DNA from: Mariniblastus sp.
Lineage (GTDB): Bacteria; Planctomycetota; Planctomycetia; Pirellulales; Pirellulaceae
Length of the DNA: 64,000 bases
Assembly (NCBI GenBank): GCA_022447555.1
Contig: JAKVBF010000013.1
Location: 156,867-220,866 of the forward strand
Reading direction: 5' to 3'
Shown here in pieces: positions 28,839 through 37,251 of the stretch. A program made the position numbers and the translations under genes. The notes under the pieces are model-generated. The model saw nothing but the letters and a program-made list of their open reading frames with translations, made no database searches and was not told the origin of the DNA. Numbering within the stretch: position 1 is the first letter of the stretch; every line of letters starts with the position of its first letter.

Positions 28839-31280
28839 TCATGCATGTACCGGGTCGCTCTTTGGGGGCAACTTAATTTTGAGTTGGGCGTCTAGCTCTT
28901 TAGCCATTCGTTCGACCTGCTCGGCACTATGATTATTGAGGGGACGTTCGCCAAATCGAACACGGTAAAACGCCTCGGTGATCATCTCAACCGCACTTTG
29001 AATGTCTGATTGACCCGGATGTTCGGCAAAGTGGTCTGCAACCTCAGAAGCAAACTCTCGTTGTGTCTGATTAGGGCCTCGTTCTAAATTGTGCTCCCGT
29101 TTGAGTGTGCCGATCATTTTCTCGTAAAAGGGAACAATTTGCCGAACGTAAACATCACCCATCACCCAAGTACCCAGTTCGGGTGATAGCCAAAACAGCG
29201 CATTGCCCATCAACTTTCGAATTCGGCTCAGGGGTAAACTTGACTTCCGTTTGACAACCACCGGCTGCAATCGGTGTTTCCGCAAAAACACCATCACGAT
29301 CAAGCCAAAAACAATCGCCAATAAAAAATACTGGTAAATCGGCCGCTTTTGAACTTCGGCGGTGAACTTCTGGCCGGTCGCTTGCCAGTTCGAGAGATCC
29401 ATTAATCCCAACAACTGTGATGAGTTGACCGTGATCGGCTCGGGACGCTTGGCCTCATCCATCCCTAAAATATAATCCTGCCAAAGCGTACGGGCCATTT
29501 CGAGCGCCTCGCCATTACTGACCAGTGTCTCGATTGAATTGATATTGCTGGTGGGATCAAGTCGCAACCAGGCTCCCCCGGGGCCAGCCCCACCGGTGGC
29601 AAACATCGCTTCCGTGCAGTCTTCGGGAGGGATATACGCCTCGACCCAGGCATGAGCGTGTCGCTCACGGACCATATAACACTCATTGAGCTGATTGTAT
29701 TCACCACCATAGAAACCCACGACGAGCCTCGCCGGAATGTTCTGACTACGAAGCATGACGGTCAGTGCTGACGCGTACAGCTGGCAATGGCCCGTACGAT
29801 GATTCTTAAAAAAATCTTCAATCGGATCCAAACCGTTGACGCGATCGATATTGCGAAAGTCCAGTGTGTAGCTGAAGCGGTTCGTTGAAAGGAAATAATT
29901 ACTCATCTCACGGGCCAACTTCAACTTATCGGTCTTGCCCACCTGTCTCGCAATCCGATCAGCAGCCGCAACCACTTCTGGGTAGCGGTCGCGTTCCATG
30001 TAAGTCAGTCCTTTAAACTCACCGACGTTATCGGGTAGCGTAACGTTGTTCTCCGTGATGACATCGGGGCGGTAGGGTGAACTGTCGAGTGGATAATTAT
30101 TGAGGTCAACTAACGTGCCCACCGTATATTGATAAGCAGCCATTTCAGCCATATTGCCTCGGCGCCGACGGGTCAACGCCGAAATATCCCTGCAGTACTC
30201 AACCTCTTGGCTTGTCTTCAACAAACGAAACGACGGGTTTACCGTGAACAGAAGCGGATCAGTGGTCGCCTCAATCGAGTAGTCAGCAATCAGCGCTTTG
30301 GCTCGTTGGTTAGGCGCGCTGGAAAGACGTTCGTAACTGAATTCGAAAATAGAATCATAAGGTGCCTTCCAAGTCGTGACACCATCCTGAATGCCCCAGC
30401 GAGGAAGTGGCATCCCTCGAAAATAAGGATTTTCGGCCAATGGTATTTTTCGTTCTGCCTGAGGCTCCGAAAACCACGCCCGAAAAATAAGTCGGCCCGA
30501 ATCTGATATTTCCCCTTTGTTATTCAGGTCTACATCTAGGGACAGACCTGTTGCCGTCACCTTTTTGACACCTGGGCCCAACCAAGGCGTGTCGAGCCTC
30601 GGAATGTTGTAGAAAAGAACCGTCGAGAAGACGAGGGAAGCTGTCAACCAAGGAATTAAATTTCGAACTAATCTTCCATATGAGTTCGGAACCTGCGGTT
30701 CGAAGACCAGACAGGCGGGCGATCCGTCGCATGAATAACTCCCGCGACCGAGTGATTCGATTCTCGATCTAGCATGCGACACGTTCATCCGGTTAACGCG
30801 TTTCACCTCAAACCACTGAGTGAAATCACATTGCAGCATCATCATCGTACCCGCCACCGCGAAATAGATAATGAACAACAAACCACCTTCAAAATTCAAG
30901 TTAAAAATAGAGGCGACCACGACCTGTAGTAAACTCAGAACCAATACTTGCCAATACAATCGAGGCGTTTTCTCCTGAAACATTAAGACCGTTTGCAGAT
31001 ACACCAACAATTGTCCCACCGAGATCAGCTTAGCCGCGCTATCCCCACCATAAAAATCTTTCATCGCAAACAGCAAGATTAAAATCGATGCCGTATTCGC
31101 CAACCAACCCTGAATCCGGATCACCCTCAACCAGTCAACAAGAAGCAACCCGAGGAAACCACCTAGGAAAGAAATAAACGTCAGCTGCCAAACCCCTTGG
31201 CTCGCCCCTAGTAATAGGCCACTAAGGGTAATCAGCAGCAAACAGGTGATCTGGATGACCCGCCTACGTGGATGCATCAC
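28839..31280 (-). CDS. TgpA-like membrane transglutaminase (DUF3488-Transglut-DUF4129)
   Basis: An 813-residue inner-membrane protein of the TgpA type. The N-terminal third has several membrane helices (DUF3488-like). The periplasmic transglutaminase-like domain holds the papain-like triad: Cys in RTGHCQLYASALTVML (about residue 497), His in RERHAHAWVEAY (about 542) and Asp in WLRLDPT (about 572). A further helix (YQYFLLAIVFGLIVMVFL) and a cytoplasmic DUF4129-like tail, with FYRVRFGERPL, end the chain. In other bacteria TgpA is essential or tied to the envelope; its substrate is unknown. It overlaps the preceding DUF58 gene by 17 bases, so it is translationally coupled in the moxR-DUF58-tgpA operon. 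Confidence 0.92.
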   Translation of the reverse strand: MMHPRRRVIQITCLLLITLSGLLLGASQGVWQLTFISFLGGFLGLLLVDWLRVIRIQGWLANTASILILLFAMKDFYGGDSAAKLISVGQLLVYLQTVLMFQEKTPRLYWQVLVLSLLQVVVASIFNLNFEGGLLFIIYFAVAGTMMMLQCDFTQWFEVKRVNRMNVSHARSRIESLGRGSYSCDGSPACLVFEPQVPNSYGRLVRNLIPWLTASLVFSTVLFYNIPRLDTPWLGPGVKKVTATGLSLDVDLNNKGEISDSGRLIFRAWFSEPQAERKIPLAENPYFRGMPLPRWGIQDGVTTWKAPYDSIFEFSYERLSSAPNQRAKALIADYSIEATTDPLLFTVNPSFRLLKTSQEVEYCRDISALTRRRRGNMAEMAAYQYTVGTLVDLNNYPLDSSPYRPDVITENNVTLPDNVGEFKGLTYMERDRYPEVVAAADRIARQVGKTDKLKLAREMSNYFLSTNRFSYTLDFRNIDRVNGLDPIEDFFKNHRTGHCQLYASALTVMLRSQNIPARLVVGFYGGEYNQLNECYMVRERHAHAWVEAYIPPEDCTEAMFATGGAGPGGAWLRLDPTSNINSIETLVSNGEALEMARTLWQDYILGMDEAKRPEPITVNSSQLLGLMDLSNWQATGQKFTAEVQKRPIYQYFLLAIVFGLIVMVFLRKHRLQPVVVKRKSSLPLSRIRKLMGNALFWLSPELGTWVMGDVYVRQIVPFYEKMIGTLKREHNLERGPNQTQREFASEVADHFAEHPGQSDIQSAVEMITEAFYRVRFGERPLNNHSAEQVERMAKELDAQLKIKLPPKSDPVHA

Positions 31281-32544
31281 TCACCTCCCCTTTAAGAAAA
31301 TTGAGAACCTCTCGATCTGATTCTTCATCCGACAGAAAAATCTGATCGAATTCAGGCGTACCGACTGTCAACCAGTGCAGATCCGTTCGCAGACTCCGCC
31401 ATCGCTGCGTTCCAATTTGCTCCTCAAGCAATTGCTCCGGGCAAGGTCGGGAGCTAATCACAAAAATAGGAGTCGCCACCGCAACGCCAGCATGCAACTG
31501 TAAAATGGCCGGTGATACTTGGGGATTTCGGGTCGCACGGGCAACCGACAGCTCTCTCATCAGCCGAACGAGTAATTCATCTCCATTTAGATCCACATCC
31601 ACGTAGCTTTCCTGACCGACAACGGCGAAACCAATTTTGCCTCGTATGTCTTGGCTCCCCTGCAGCATCAAGGTGGCCGCGAAACTTAAAACACGTTCGC
31701 AATCAGCCAACTGCTCTTGCTCTTGGATGGCCCCCGAATCGCTAGAAGAAAAAAGATCGAGTACTATCGCCATGTCGCGGTTGGTCTTTTGATCAAACTG
31801 CTTGACCATTAATTCATTTGCCTTGGCCGTGGTTCGCCAATGAATCTGCCTGCGACTATCGCCTGAACGCCAATTTCTTAACGCGTAAAATTCCTCGTCA
31901 TCGAGACCACGTCGACGCAAGGCTGATTCCGCCCCAACGACGTGGGAAGCAATGCGTCGCTCCCAGGCTGGGCGAAGTCTTCCCAATCGAGGTGCCACAT
32001 AAAACGCTTCACGATTCGCCAACCGAAACCACGCTTTGATCAATCCAAAGGGAAATCTTGAAGAGACAACCGCCGGCCCCACTTCGTACAACCCTCGGTC
32101 CATAAACAAACACCGGTAGGAGCTGTACTCTGCTTCACCAATCGACACGCGACGGAAGGTTAACTGACTACGGTTAAACGTACTTTTCTTCAACTTCGCG
32201 GATTCTTGTGTCCACGGGCTTGCGACACATCTCATGTCGTCGCGCACCCCAAAATTCCACATGGGCAGACGACTGCGATTACGAATCATCCACTGAAAAT
32301 TTACCAGTTTGCCTACATGAATCCGCTGAGGTACCAACCGTCTAGCTTCAGTATGACGAACCATGTGAGAACCGATTCGCCATCCCAGCATCAGCGGAGC
32401 GAACATCATCCCCGACATAATCACAAGCAAGTTAACATTTCGTAGAATCGCGCCCACTGTCACGAACACCAAGATGACCAAAAAGATCCAACCCTCAGGG
32501 GTGAGAGAAATCTTGGACCGCGATCTCTTGAGTTTGTCCAACAT
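31264..32544 (-). CDS. DUF58 domain protein (vWA-like), MoxR partner
   Basis: A 426-residue membrane protein. Two adjacent helices at the N-terminus (about 15-60) are followed by a cytosolic or periplasmic region and the DUF58 motif DDEEFYALRNWRSGDSRRQIH, then WRTTAKANELMVKQFD leading into a vWA-like MAIVLDL strand. DUF58 proteins nearly always sit beside MoxR ATPases and act as their metal-binding partners in protein or complex maturation (family knowledge). ATG at 32544 is preferred; a TTG 12 codons upstream is the alternative. It follows moxR after a short gap and overlaps the transglutaminase gene. Confidence 0.92.
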   Translation of the reverse strand: MLDKLKRSRSKISLTPEGWIFLVILVFVTVGAILRNVNLLVIMSGMMFAPLMLGWRIGSHMVRHTEARRLVPQRIHVGKLVNFQWMIRNRSRLPMWNFGVRDDMRCVASPWTQESAKLKKSTFNRSQLTFRRVSIGEAEYSSYRCLFMDRGLYEVGPAVVSSRFPFGLIKAWFRLANREAFYVAPRLGRLRPAWERRIASHVVGAESALRRRGLDDEEFYALRNWRSGDSRRQIHWRTTAKANELMVKQFDQKTNRDMAIVLDLFSSSDSGAIQEQEQLADCERVLSFAATLMLQGSQDIRGKIGFAVVGQESYVDVDLNGDELLVRLMRELSVARATRNPQVSPAILQLHAGVAVATPIFVISSRPCPEQLLEEQIGTQRWRSLRTDLHWLTVGTPEFDQIFLSDEESDREVLNFLKGEVSDAST

Positions 32545-32614
32545 GATGATGTTTGCAGCTCGGGAAAAGTAAGTTCGCAATAAGAATAAGAATCAGAATC
32601 GTTAGCGCGGTCAT

Positions 32615-33592
32615 CTAAACCGGTATTGGAATTTTACTAACGACCTCGCGTAGCACGGATTCCAATTCGGTTCGACTGTTCCCCTGCATAACGCCATGCA
32701 ATTGGACACGGTGACTCAAAACAGGGACGGCTAGATCTTTTGCATCATCAGGGATGGCAAAATCCCGTCCCGCGATGAACGCGTTCGCCTGAGTAGCCCG
32801 ATACCAGAGTAATGCACCGCGGGTGCTGACACCCACGCTGAATTGAGACGACTCTCTCGTCGCACGAATCACATCCAGCATGTACTCGCTAATCGATTCC
32901 TCCACGGTGACTTTTCGCACGGCTTTCTGAATATTTAGAATATCCTGCGTCGTGCAAACCGCTTTCATCTCCTCCACCGGCTGTCCCAATCGATGACTCT
33001 CCAGAATCTGGCGCTCGTACTCTCTTTCCGGATAACCCATGGATATGCGCAGCAGGAATCGATCCATTTGGCTTTCCGGCAAAATATAAGTCCCTTCAAA
33101 CTCATAAGGGTTCTGAGTCGCGATAACCATAAACGGCTTGTCCAGCGCGTGAGTTTTCCCATCCACGCTGACTTGACCGTCGCTCATCGCCTCCAGCAAC
33201 GCACTTTGGGTCCGGGGAGGCGCTCGATTAATTTCATCCGCCAAAACAAAGCTATTGAAAATCGGGCCCGCTACAAATTCAAACGAATTGGTGTTCGAGT
33301 TGAAAATACTGCTGCCAACAATATCGCTAGGCAAGAGATCCGGTGTGAACTGCACGCGGCAAAATTCCGCTGACACACTTCTGGCTAGGGCCTTACCCAT
33401 CAATGTTTTCCCAACACCTGGCACGTCTTCCAGCAACACATGTTCGCCGGACAACAAGGCAACCAAACAGAGCGCAGAAACATCCCGCTTACCCAGAACC
33501 ACTTGAGACATACTATCCAACAAGGCTTGGACAGAAGCGTAAAGCTGCTCCGTGTCGGCACGAGCATCTGCTTGCGATGTTTCCTTATCCAA
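32615..33592 (-). CDS. MoxR-family AAA+ ATPase
   Basis: A 325-residue AAA+ ATPase that probably acts as a chaperone for the DUF58 and transglutaminase proteins encoded next. Walker A is DVPGVGKT at 56-63, Walker B FVLADE at 115-120 followed by INRAPPRTQSALLEAM, sensor 1 is in VIATQNPYEFEGTY, and the arginine finger lies in ESQMDRFLLR. The start appears to be TTG at 33592, with AAGGGG about ten bases upstream; no in-frame ATG is near. It is the first gene of a three-gene operon whose promoter would lie in 33593-33849. Confidence 0.94.
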   Translation of the reverse strand: MDKETSQADARADTEQLYASVQALLDSMSQVVLGKRDVSALCLVALLSGEHVLLEDVPGVGKTLMGKALARSVSAEFCRVQFTPDLLPSDIVGSSIFNSNTNSFEFVAGPIFNSFVLADEINRAPPRTQSALLEAMSDGQVSVDGKTHALDKPFMVIATQNPYEFEGTYILPESQMDRFLLRISMGYPEREYERQILESHRLGQPVEEMKAVCTTQDILNIQKAVRKVTVEESISEYMLDVIRATRESSQFSVGVSTRGALLWYRATQANAFIAGRDFAIPDDAKDLAVPVLSHRVQLHGVMQGNSRTELESVLREVVSKIPIPV

Positions 33593-33849
33593 CTGAATTC
33601 ATCCCCTTAAATCGCGATCTATCTCTCGGCTTCGCAGCAAGCGGGCGTCTGGAATTCGGCCATGCTTTTGGCGATCCGCCCCCAAATCTTCTTCTAATCA
33701 AGCTTCCTGCGATCGGACCATCCTACTCATTCTGAGGACTTTTGTCTTGCGGTGTGCCACTGCCGTCGCATCTTGTTCGCGCAAAAGACAAGCGAATAGG
33801 CACCAACGACCACGGGATTGAGACAAACGAGCTCACGATCCGAAACCAA
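33593..33849. other. Promoter-bearing spacer upstream of the moxR operon
   Basis: The region between the terminator at 33850-33880 and the moxR start carries no credible gene. It must contain the moxR promoter, but I do not recognise specific elements. Confidence 0.4.
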
Positions 33850-33880
33850 GAAAAAAGCCCGGCCTTATTTAGCCGGGCTT
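33850..33880 (-). terminator. Rho-independent terminator of the coiled-coil/miniprotein cassette
   Basis: A perfect nine-base stem, AAGCCCGGC (33855-33863) with GCCGGGCTT (33872-33880), and an eight-base AT-rich loop. In minus-strand direction it is followed by a T-run, a classic intrinsic terminator placed just past the second miniprotein gene. Confidence 0.85.
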
Positions 33881-33912
33881 GGTATTTTAAATTGGTTCGC
33901 GAAAAAGCCGCT

Positions 33913-34161
33913 TTATTTAGGAAGGACTGGGGGACTCGAAATTTCCGTACGCCAAGGGAATTCTCCACTGAGGATGTTTCCAAACGTATTGAGCTCAGCA
34001 AACAACAAGAAAATCGCCATGAGAACGCAAGCCATTGAAACCAGCATCATCGCGTTGTAGACATTGAATGAATCTAGTAAACCATTCTTGTCAGTGGCGG
34101 ATTCACTCGACGTTGCTCCAACGTCTTCATGATTATTAGATTCAAAAGCTTGTTCAGACAT
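33913..34161 (-). CDS. Acidic single-helix miniprotein B
   Basis: An 82-residue membrane protein. An acidic, disordered N-terminus of about 30 residues precedes SFNVYNAMMLVSMACVLMA and the rest of one membrane helix (about 33-58), then a short polar tail. It aligns by eye with the neighbour at 34193-34414 (FNVYNAMMLVS against FSIYTVMLISS), so the two are likely tandem duplicates. The ATG at 34161 follows the neighbour after 31 bases. The gene is last in the cassette and is followed by a strong terminator. No known family or function. Confidence 0.72.
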   Translation of the reverse strand: MSEQAFESNNHEDVGATSSESATDKNGLLDSFNVYNAMMLVSMACVLMAIFLLFAELNTFGNILSGEFPWRTEISSPPVLPK

Positions 34162-34192
34162 GACTTTATTCTGGTTTGATGAAGGAGGTTCC

Positions 34193-34414
34193 TTAGTACT
34201 TTCCTGATTCGATGAACATGAAAATCATCGCGGTCAAAAGGCACACAAAGGAGCTGATCAGCATCACGGTGTAGATACTGAAGCCCTGTTTCCGATACTG
34301 GGGCGGTGCGACGCTCGATTCATTCGGAGCTTGGGCCTCTGGTGATGTTTCCAAATCCGCCGGGGCGAATTCTGGATTGTTCTGGGCGTCCAGATCAAAA
34401 CTTGGTGGTGACAT
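34193..34414 (-). CDS. Acidic single-helix miniprotein A
   Basis: A 73-residue membrane protein with an acidic Pro/Ala/Glu-rich N-terminus, then GFSIYTVMLISSFVCLLTAM and the rest of a single helix ending in a short FIESGKY tail. The start is ATG 34414, which has GAGGGAG six bases upstream and lies within the end of the coiled-coil gene (20-base overlap); a frame from 34456 would be longer but has no ribosome site. Paralogous with the next gene downstream. Probably a membrane component working with the coiled-coil protein, by position only. Confidence 0.75.
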   Translation of the reverse strand: MSPPSFDLDAQNNPEFAPADLETSPEAQAPNESSVAPPQYRKQGFSIYTVMLISSFVCLLTAMIFMFIESGKY

Positions 34415-35213
34415 AGTCTCCCTCAGCGACCGGGGCCTGCAGAAAATCCTTATCAATACGAGCAGCAGACATGTTGTAGTCGGCTTTGGTCACGGTCGCT
34501 TTACCAATGAAGCGATCATTACGATAAATGTCTAACGTGTGACCTTCTCGAATTCCGTCATCGGTTCCAAGGCTAATGGCGATGTAATTATCTTTGACTC
34601 GAGCCACTCGACCGTCCACGCGAGGTGGGATGTGATCGACCAGAGCGTCGTCCGCCAACCCGTGTGCTTTCATGACCTTCTGCTTCTGAGCCAAACTCTG
34701 GCTCAGATCTTGATTCATTGTCTTGAGCGCTTCTTCGGCGCCTTTGGCCTGGTATAGCTGATTTGTCAAGTTCACGACCGACTGCCGCTGGGTGGCAATG
34801 TCATCAATCAATTTTTTGTTGTCTGACTTGAGCTGCGCTAATTCCTGATCTTGCTCCACCAGTCGTTTCTCAGAAGAGTTAACGACGGCTAGACGATCTT
34901 GGCTGATGACTAGTTCGGCAGACAGCTGCTTCTCTTTCTCATCTCGTGCCTGTCGTGCTACGGTCAACTGAGATTCCAATTGCGACAACTGCAATGTTCT
35001 CGCAACTCGCTCGGCATTCAACTTTTTCTCCATCTCAGTGGAGCGGTTTCTGGCTAGGTCGAGTAAACTCTTAGCTCGCTCCGCGACCTCTTTATTTTCA
35101 TTTGCCTGCTCTTGCCAGTTTTGGTGGGCAGCACCAACCATTACCGCGATCACTAAAAAGCAAATGCTCAGAAAGAAAATCAACAGTGTCAAAATCTTGC
35201 CCATCAAATTCAT
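34395..35213 (-). CDS. Membrane-anchored coiled-coil protein with C-terminal beta domain
   Basis: A 272-residue protein. One N-terminal membrane helix (about residues 5-27) is followed by a long coiled coil (about 32-185: many Glu, Lys, Leu and Gln heptads). A small C-terminal domain begins DGRVARVKDNYIAISLGTDD and continues with GHTLDIYRNDRFIGKATVTK; the phrase I-x-L-G-x-D-D-G-I-R-x-G-x-x-L-x-I-Y-R recalls the barrel-like domains seen in FlgT C-termini and MreC, which hint at an envelope scaffold. It heads a three-gene cassette with two miniproteins. The gene start at ATG 35213 has an AGG upstream region; no known family name. Confidence 0.78.
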   Translation of the reverse strand: MNLMGKILTLLIFFLSICFLVIAVMVGAAHQNWQEQANENKEVAERAKSLLDLARNRSTEMEKKLNAERVARTLQLSQLESQLTVARQARDEKEKQLSAELVISQDRLAVVNSSEKRLVEQDQELAQLKSDNKKLIDDIATQRQSVVNLTNQLYQAKGAEEALKTMNQDLSQSLAQKQKVMKAHGLADDALVDHIPPRVDGRVARVKDNYIAISLGTDDGIREGHTLDIYRNDRFIGKATVTKADYNMSAARIDKDFLQAPVAEGDYVTTKF

Positions 35214-35850
35214 TGGGTTACCTCGTTCGATTGCAGTACGCTGTTGATTGAAAGAACAGCAATGGATGTCATTTTGGGGGATCTGGCCATTAAGGCCAAT
35301 TTAGGGAGTGGGCTTCCCGCCCACGTTGGTCGGCACTGATTCGTGTTCTCGACACGTTTTCATCGGCTTGTTTAAGTATAGTTGCCGGTAAAATTAGGTG
35401 TCAACGAAAACGAGGAAAACACTTACCAAAAAACGTGAGTCCCCAGAGTTATTCGACTTTTTCACCGAGCAGGTCACTGACAGGTGTGCAAGAGGACCGT
35501 TGATTTCCGGCTTTTTTTTGTCGGAGTACCTAAAAACCAGAATAATCGTTAGATTCGAGGCAGCAAAATCGTTATTTTTGGCTTTTTCGCCGCGGGACCC
35601 TCTGAGCCGGACATTCGCAACTCTCATCAAAATCTCTACCCTCTCGGAATCGGTCCACGCTGATTCCAAAGGATCACCGGCACCCGAATGCGGGACATCT
35701 CGCCAGCATTTACCCCAAGCCAAGTATTTACCCGCTATTACTCCTACCGAAGCAACGATCGATCATCGACAGTAAAACCTGCGCGTCAAACCCGACCTGA
35801 AGTAAAAACATTGCTGGCCATTTCAGCGAATCAGTTGCAAATGATTTGGC
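35214..35850. other. Long non-coding upstream region with two hairpins
   Basis: About 640 bases between pyrB (whose stop lies at 35851) and the coiled-coil gene, both on the minus strand. Two short hairpins sit just upstream of the coiled-coil gene: TGGCC/GGCCA around 35284-35298 and GTGGGC/GCCCAC at 35308-35313 with 35319-35324. Open frames on both strands of about 110-125 codons look unlike protein. The long leader could carry regulation for the cassette. Confidence 0.45.
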
Positions 35851-37059
35851 CTAGTCCCGAAAAAATCGGCGATAAGCCATAAACAACCCCTCCGACGCGT
35901 CGAGAAGGTGAACCAGCAAGGCAGCTCGGGCCCACATTCCATTGCGAGCTTGACGGAAATACATCACACGTGGGTCTGAATCGATTTGCGTTGGCAACTC
36001 CTGCACCACACTATCTCGCGGAAACGGATGCATGATGGGGGAAAATTCCTTCAGTTGACCAACTCGCTGTTGGGTCAATTGAAATGGACTCAGGTCCAAC
36101 TCCGCCATTTCCTTGGAGTCCGCCGCAGAGTTGTGCTCGCGTTGAATGCGAGTCATGTACAGACAATCCGTCTGGCTGAGAATCGAATGTCCATTTAACT
36201 TAGCATCCAAGGAGTTAAACTCGTGCACGCTCACTCCGGCGCTGACCAAGCGGCTTCGCAAAACCGGATCCAAACCAAGCACGGCATGGTCAGGCGAAAC
36301 AAAGATCATTCGTTGGGACGAGTACTGCGCCAGAACCGTGGCCAGGGATCGAACCGTTCGACCACGTCCGATATCACCGCAGAATAAATAGGTTTTTCCA
36401 GCCGGACCGGATTGTAGCTCGGGGTAAGACTGTCGCAATGTTTTTAATCGCGATTCGGCGGGGGTGCCCTCAGCATCAAAGGAAAACGATCTTTGGATGG
36501 TGTAAAAGTCGAGGAGGGCTTGAGTTGGATGCTCATCGCTACCGGAGCCCGCGTTGATCGTTGGAACCGATCGCATTTCCTGACTTTCTTGGCGGTTCAT
36601 CATGTAGGCGCAGCACTCCGCAAAGTTGGCTATCGGACTACGCATGATAATGACATCAAAATAACTACTGAACATCCGGATCGAATCCATATGGGATTCC
36701 CGTTTGATCTCAGATGAGGTTTTAGGGTCTCGTACTTCGTTGCAAGTGATTCCTAAAATCTGGCAGGCCGCCATAAACGATAAAAATGTGCGGGTCGAGG
36801 GCTGTGTGAAGTAGAGCATCGCTCGTTTGTGGCTGAGTAACTGGCGAAGCGCGAGGTTACTCTCACGTTCTCGCGCCATGCGGCGAATCATATCCGCCAA
36901 GCGGCCCAGGCGGGTCAACAGATCCGGTTTCAACTGAGCAGCACAAATCAGATGCTTCAGTCGCTGCTCCCTCTGGAAATCCCTTAACTTATCTTCGATC
37001 GGACGATCCAGAAGCGGTTGGAAAGCTGAGAAATCTGAGAGTGGATCGGCAGGATTCAT
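35851..37059 (-). CDS. pyrB: Aspartate carbamoyltransferase (long form)
   Basis: Catalyses carbamoyl phosphate plus aspartate to N-carbamoylaspartate in pyrimidine synthesis. The carbamoyl-phosphate site is FTQPSTRTFLSF; HPTQALLDFYTI, GDIGRGRTVRSLA, and the aspartate-loop HPFPRDSVVQELP with DPRVMYFRQARNGMWAR at the C-terminus are all present. At 402 residues it is about 90 longer than common PyrB chains (around 310): the extra length is in an N-terminal extension and inserts. No pyrI regulatory gene is adjacent. ATG 37059 has GGAAG upstream. The CtpA-like gene follows upstream on the same strand with its own terminator between. Confidence 0.93.
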   Translation of the reverse strand: MNPADPLSDFSAFQPLLDRPIEDKLRDFQREQRLKHLICAAQLKPDLLTRLGRLADMIRRMARERESNLALRQLLSHKRAMLYFTQPSTRTFLSFMAACQILGITCNEVRDPKTSSEIKRESHMDSIRMFSSYFDVIIMRSPIANFAECCAYMMNRQESQEMRSVPTINAGSGSDEHPTQALLDFYTIQRSFSFDAEGTPAESRLKTLRQSYPELQSGPAGKTYLFCGDIGRGRTVRSLATVLAQYSSQRMIFVSPDHAVLGLDPVLRSRLVSAGVSVHEFNSLDAKLNGHSILSQTDCLYMTRIQREHNSAADSKEMAELDLSPFQLTQQRVGQLKEFSPIMHPFPRDSVVQELPTQIDSDPRVMYFRQARNGMWARAALLVHLLDASEGLFMAYRRFFRD

Positions 37060-37199
37060 GGTCTTCCAGATTTGAGGCCAGATGATTTTGGGATAAGGAT
37101 AACGTCATAGACCGTTTTATTCCATGCGTCTTGTGATGCCTTTGGAAAAATTCAACGGTTCCAAAGATAACCTCAACCAAAGAATTAATAAAAAGCGCA

Positions 37200-37230
37200 A
37201 AAAAAAAGACGTATCATCCATCATGATACG
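37200..37230 (-). terminator. Rho-independent terminator of the ctpA-like gene
   Basis: Stem CGTATCAT (37210-37217) with ATGATACG (37223-37230) and a five-base loop, followed in minus direction by a T-run of about nine. It lies 22 bases past the stop of the S41 protease gene. Confidence 0.8.
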
Positions 37231-37251
37231 CCCTTTCGATCGATTGAAATG

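Noticed and set aside
35394..35775. Opposed frames of about 110-125 codons upstream of the coiled-coil cassette
   Set aside because: Both strands are open at once in a low-information stretch; neither product looks like a protein, and neither has a ribosome site.
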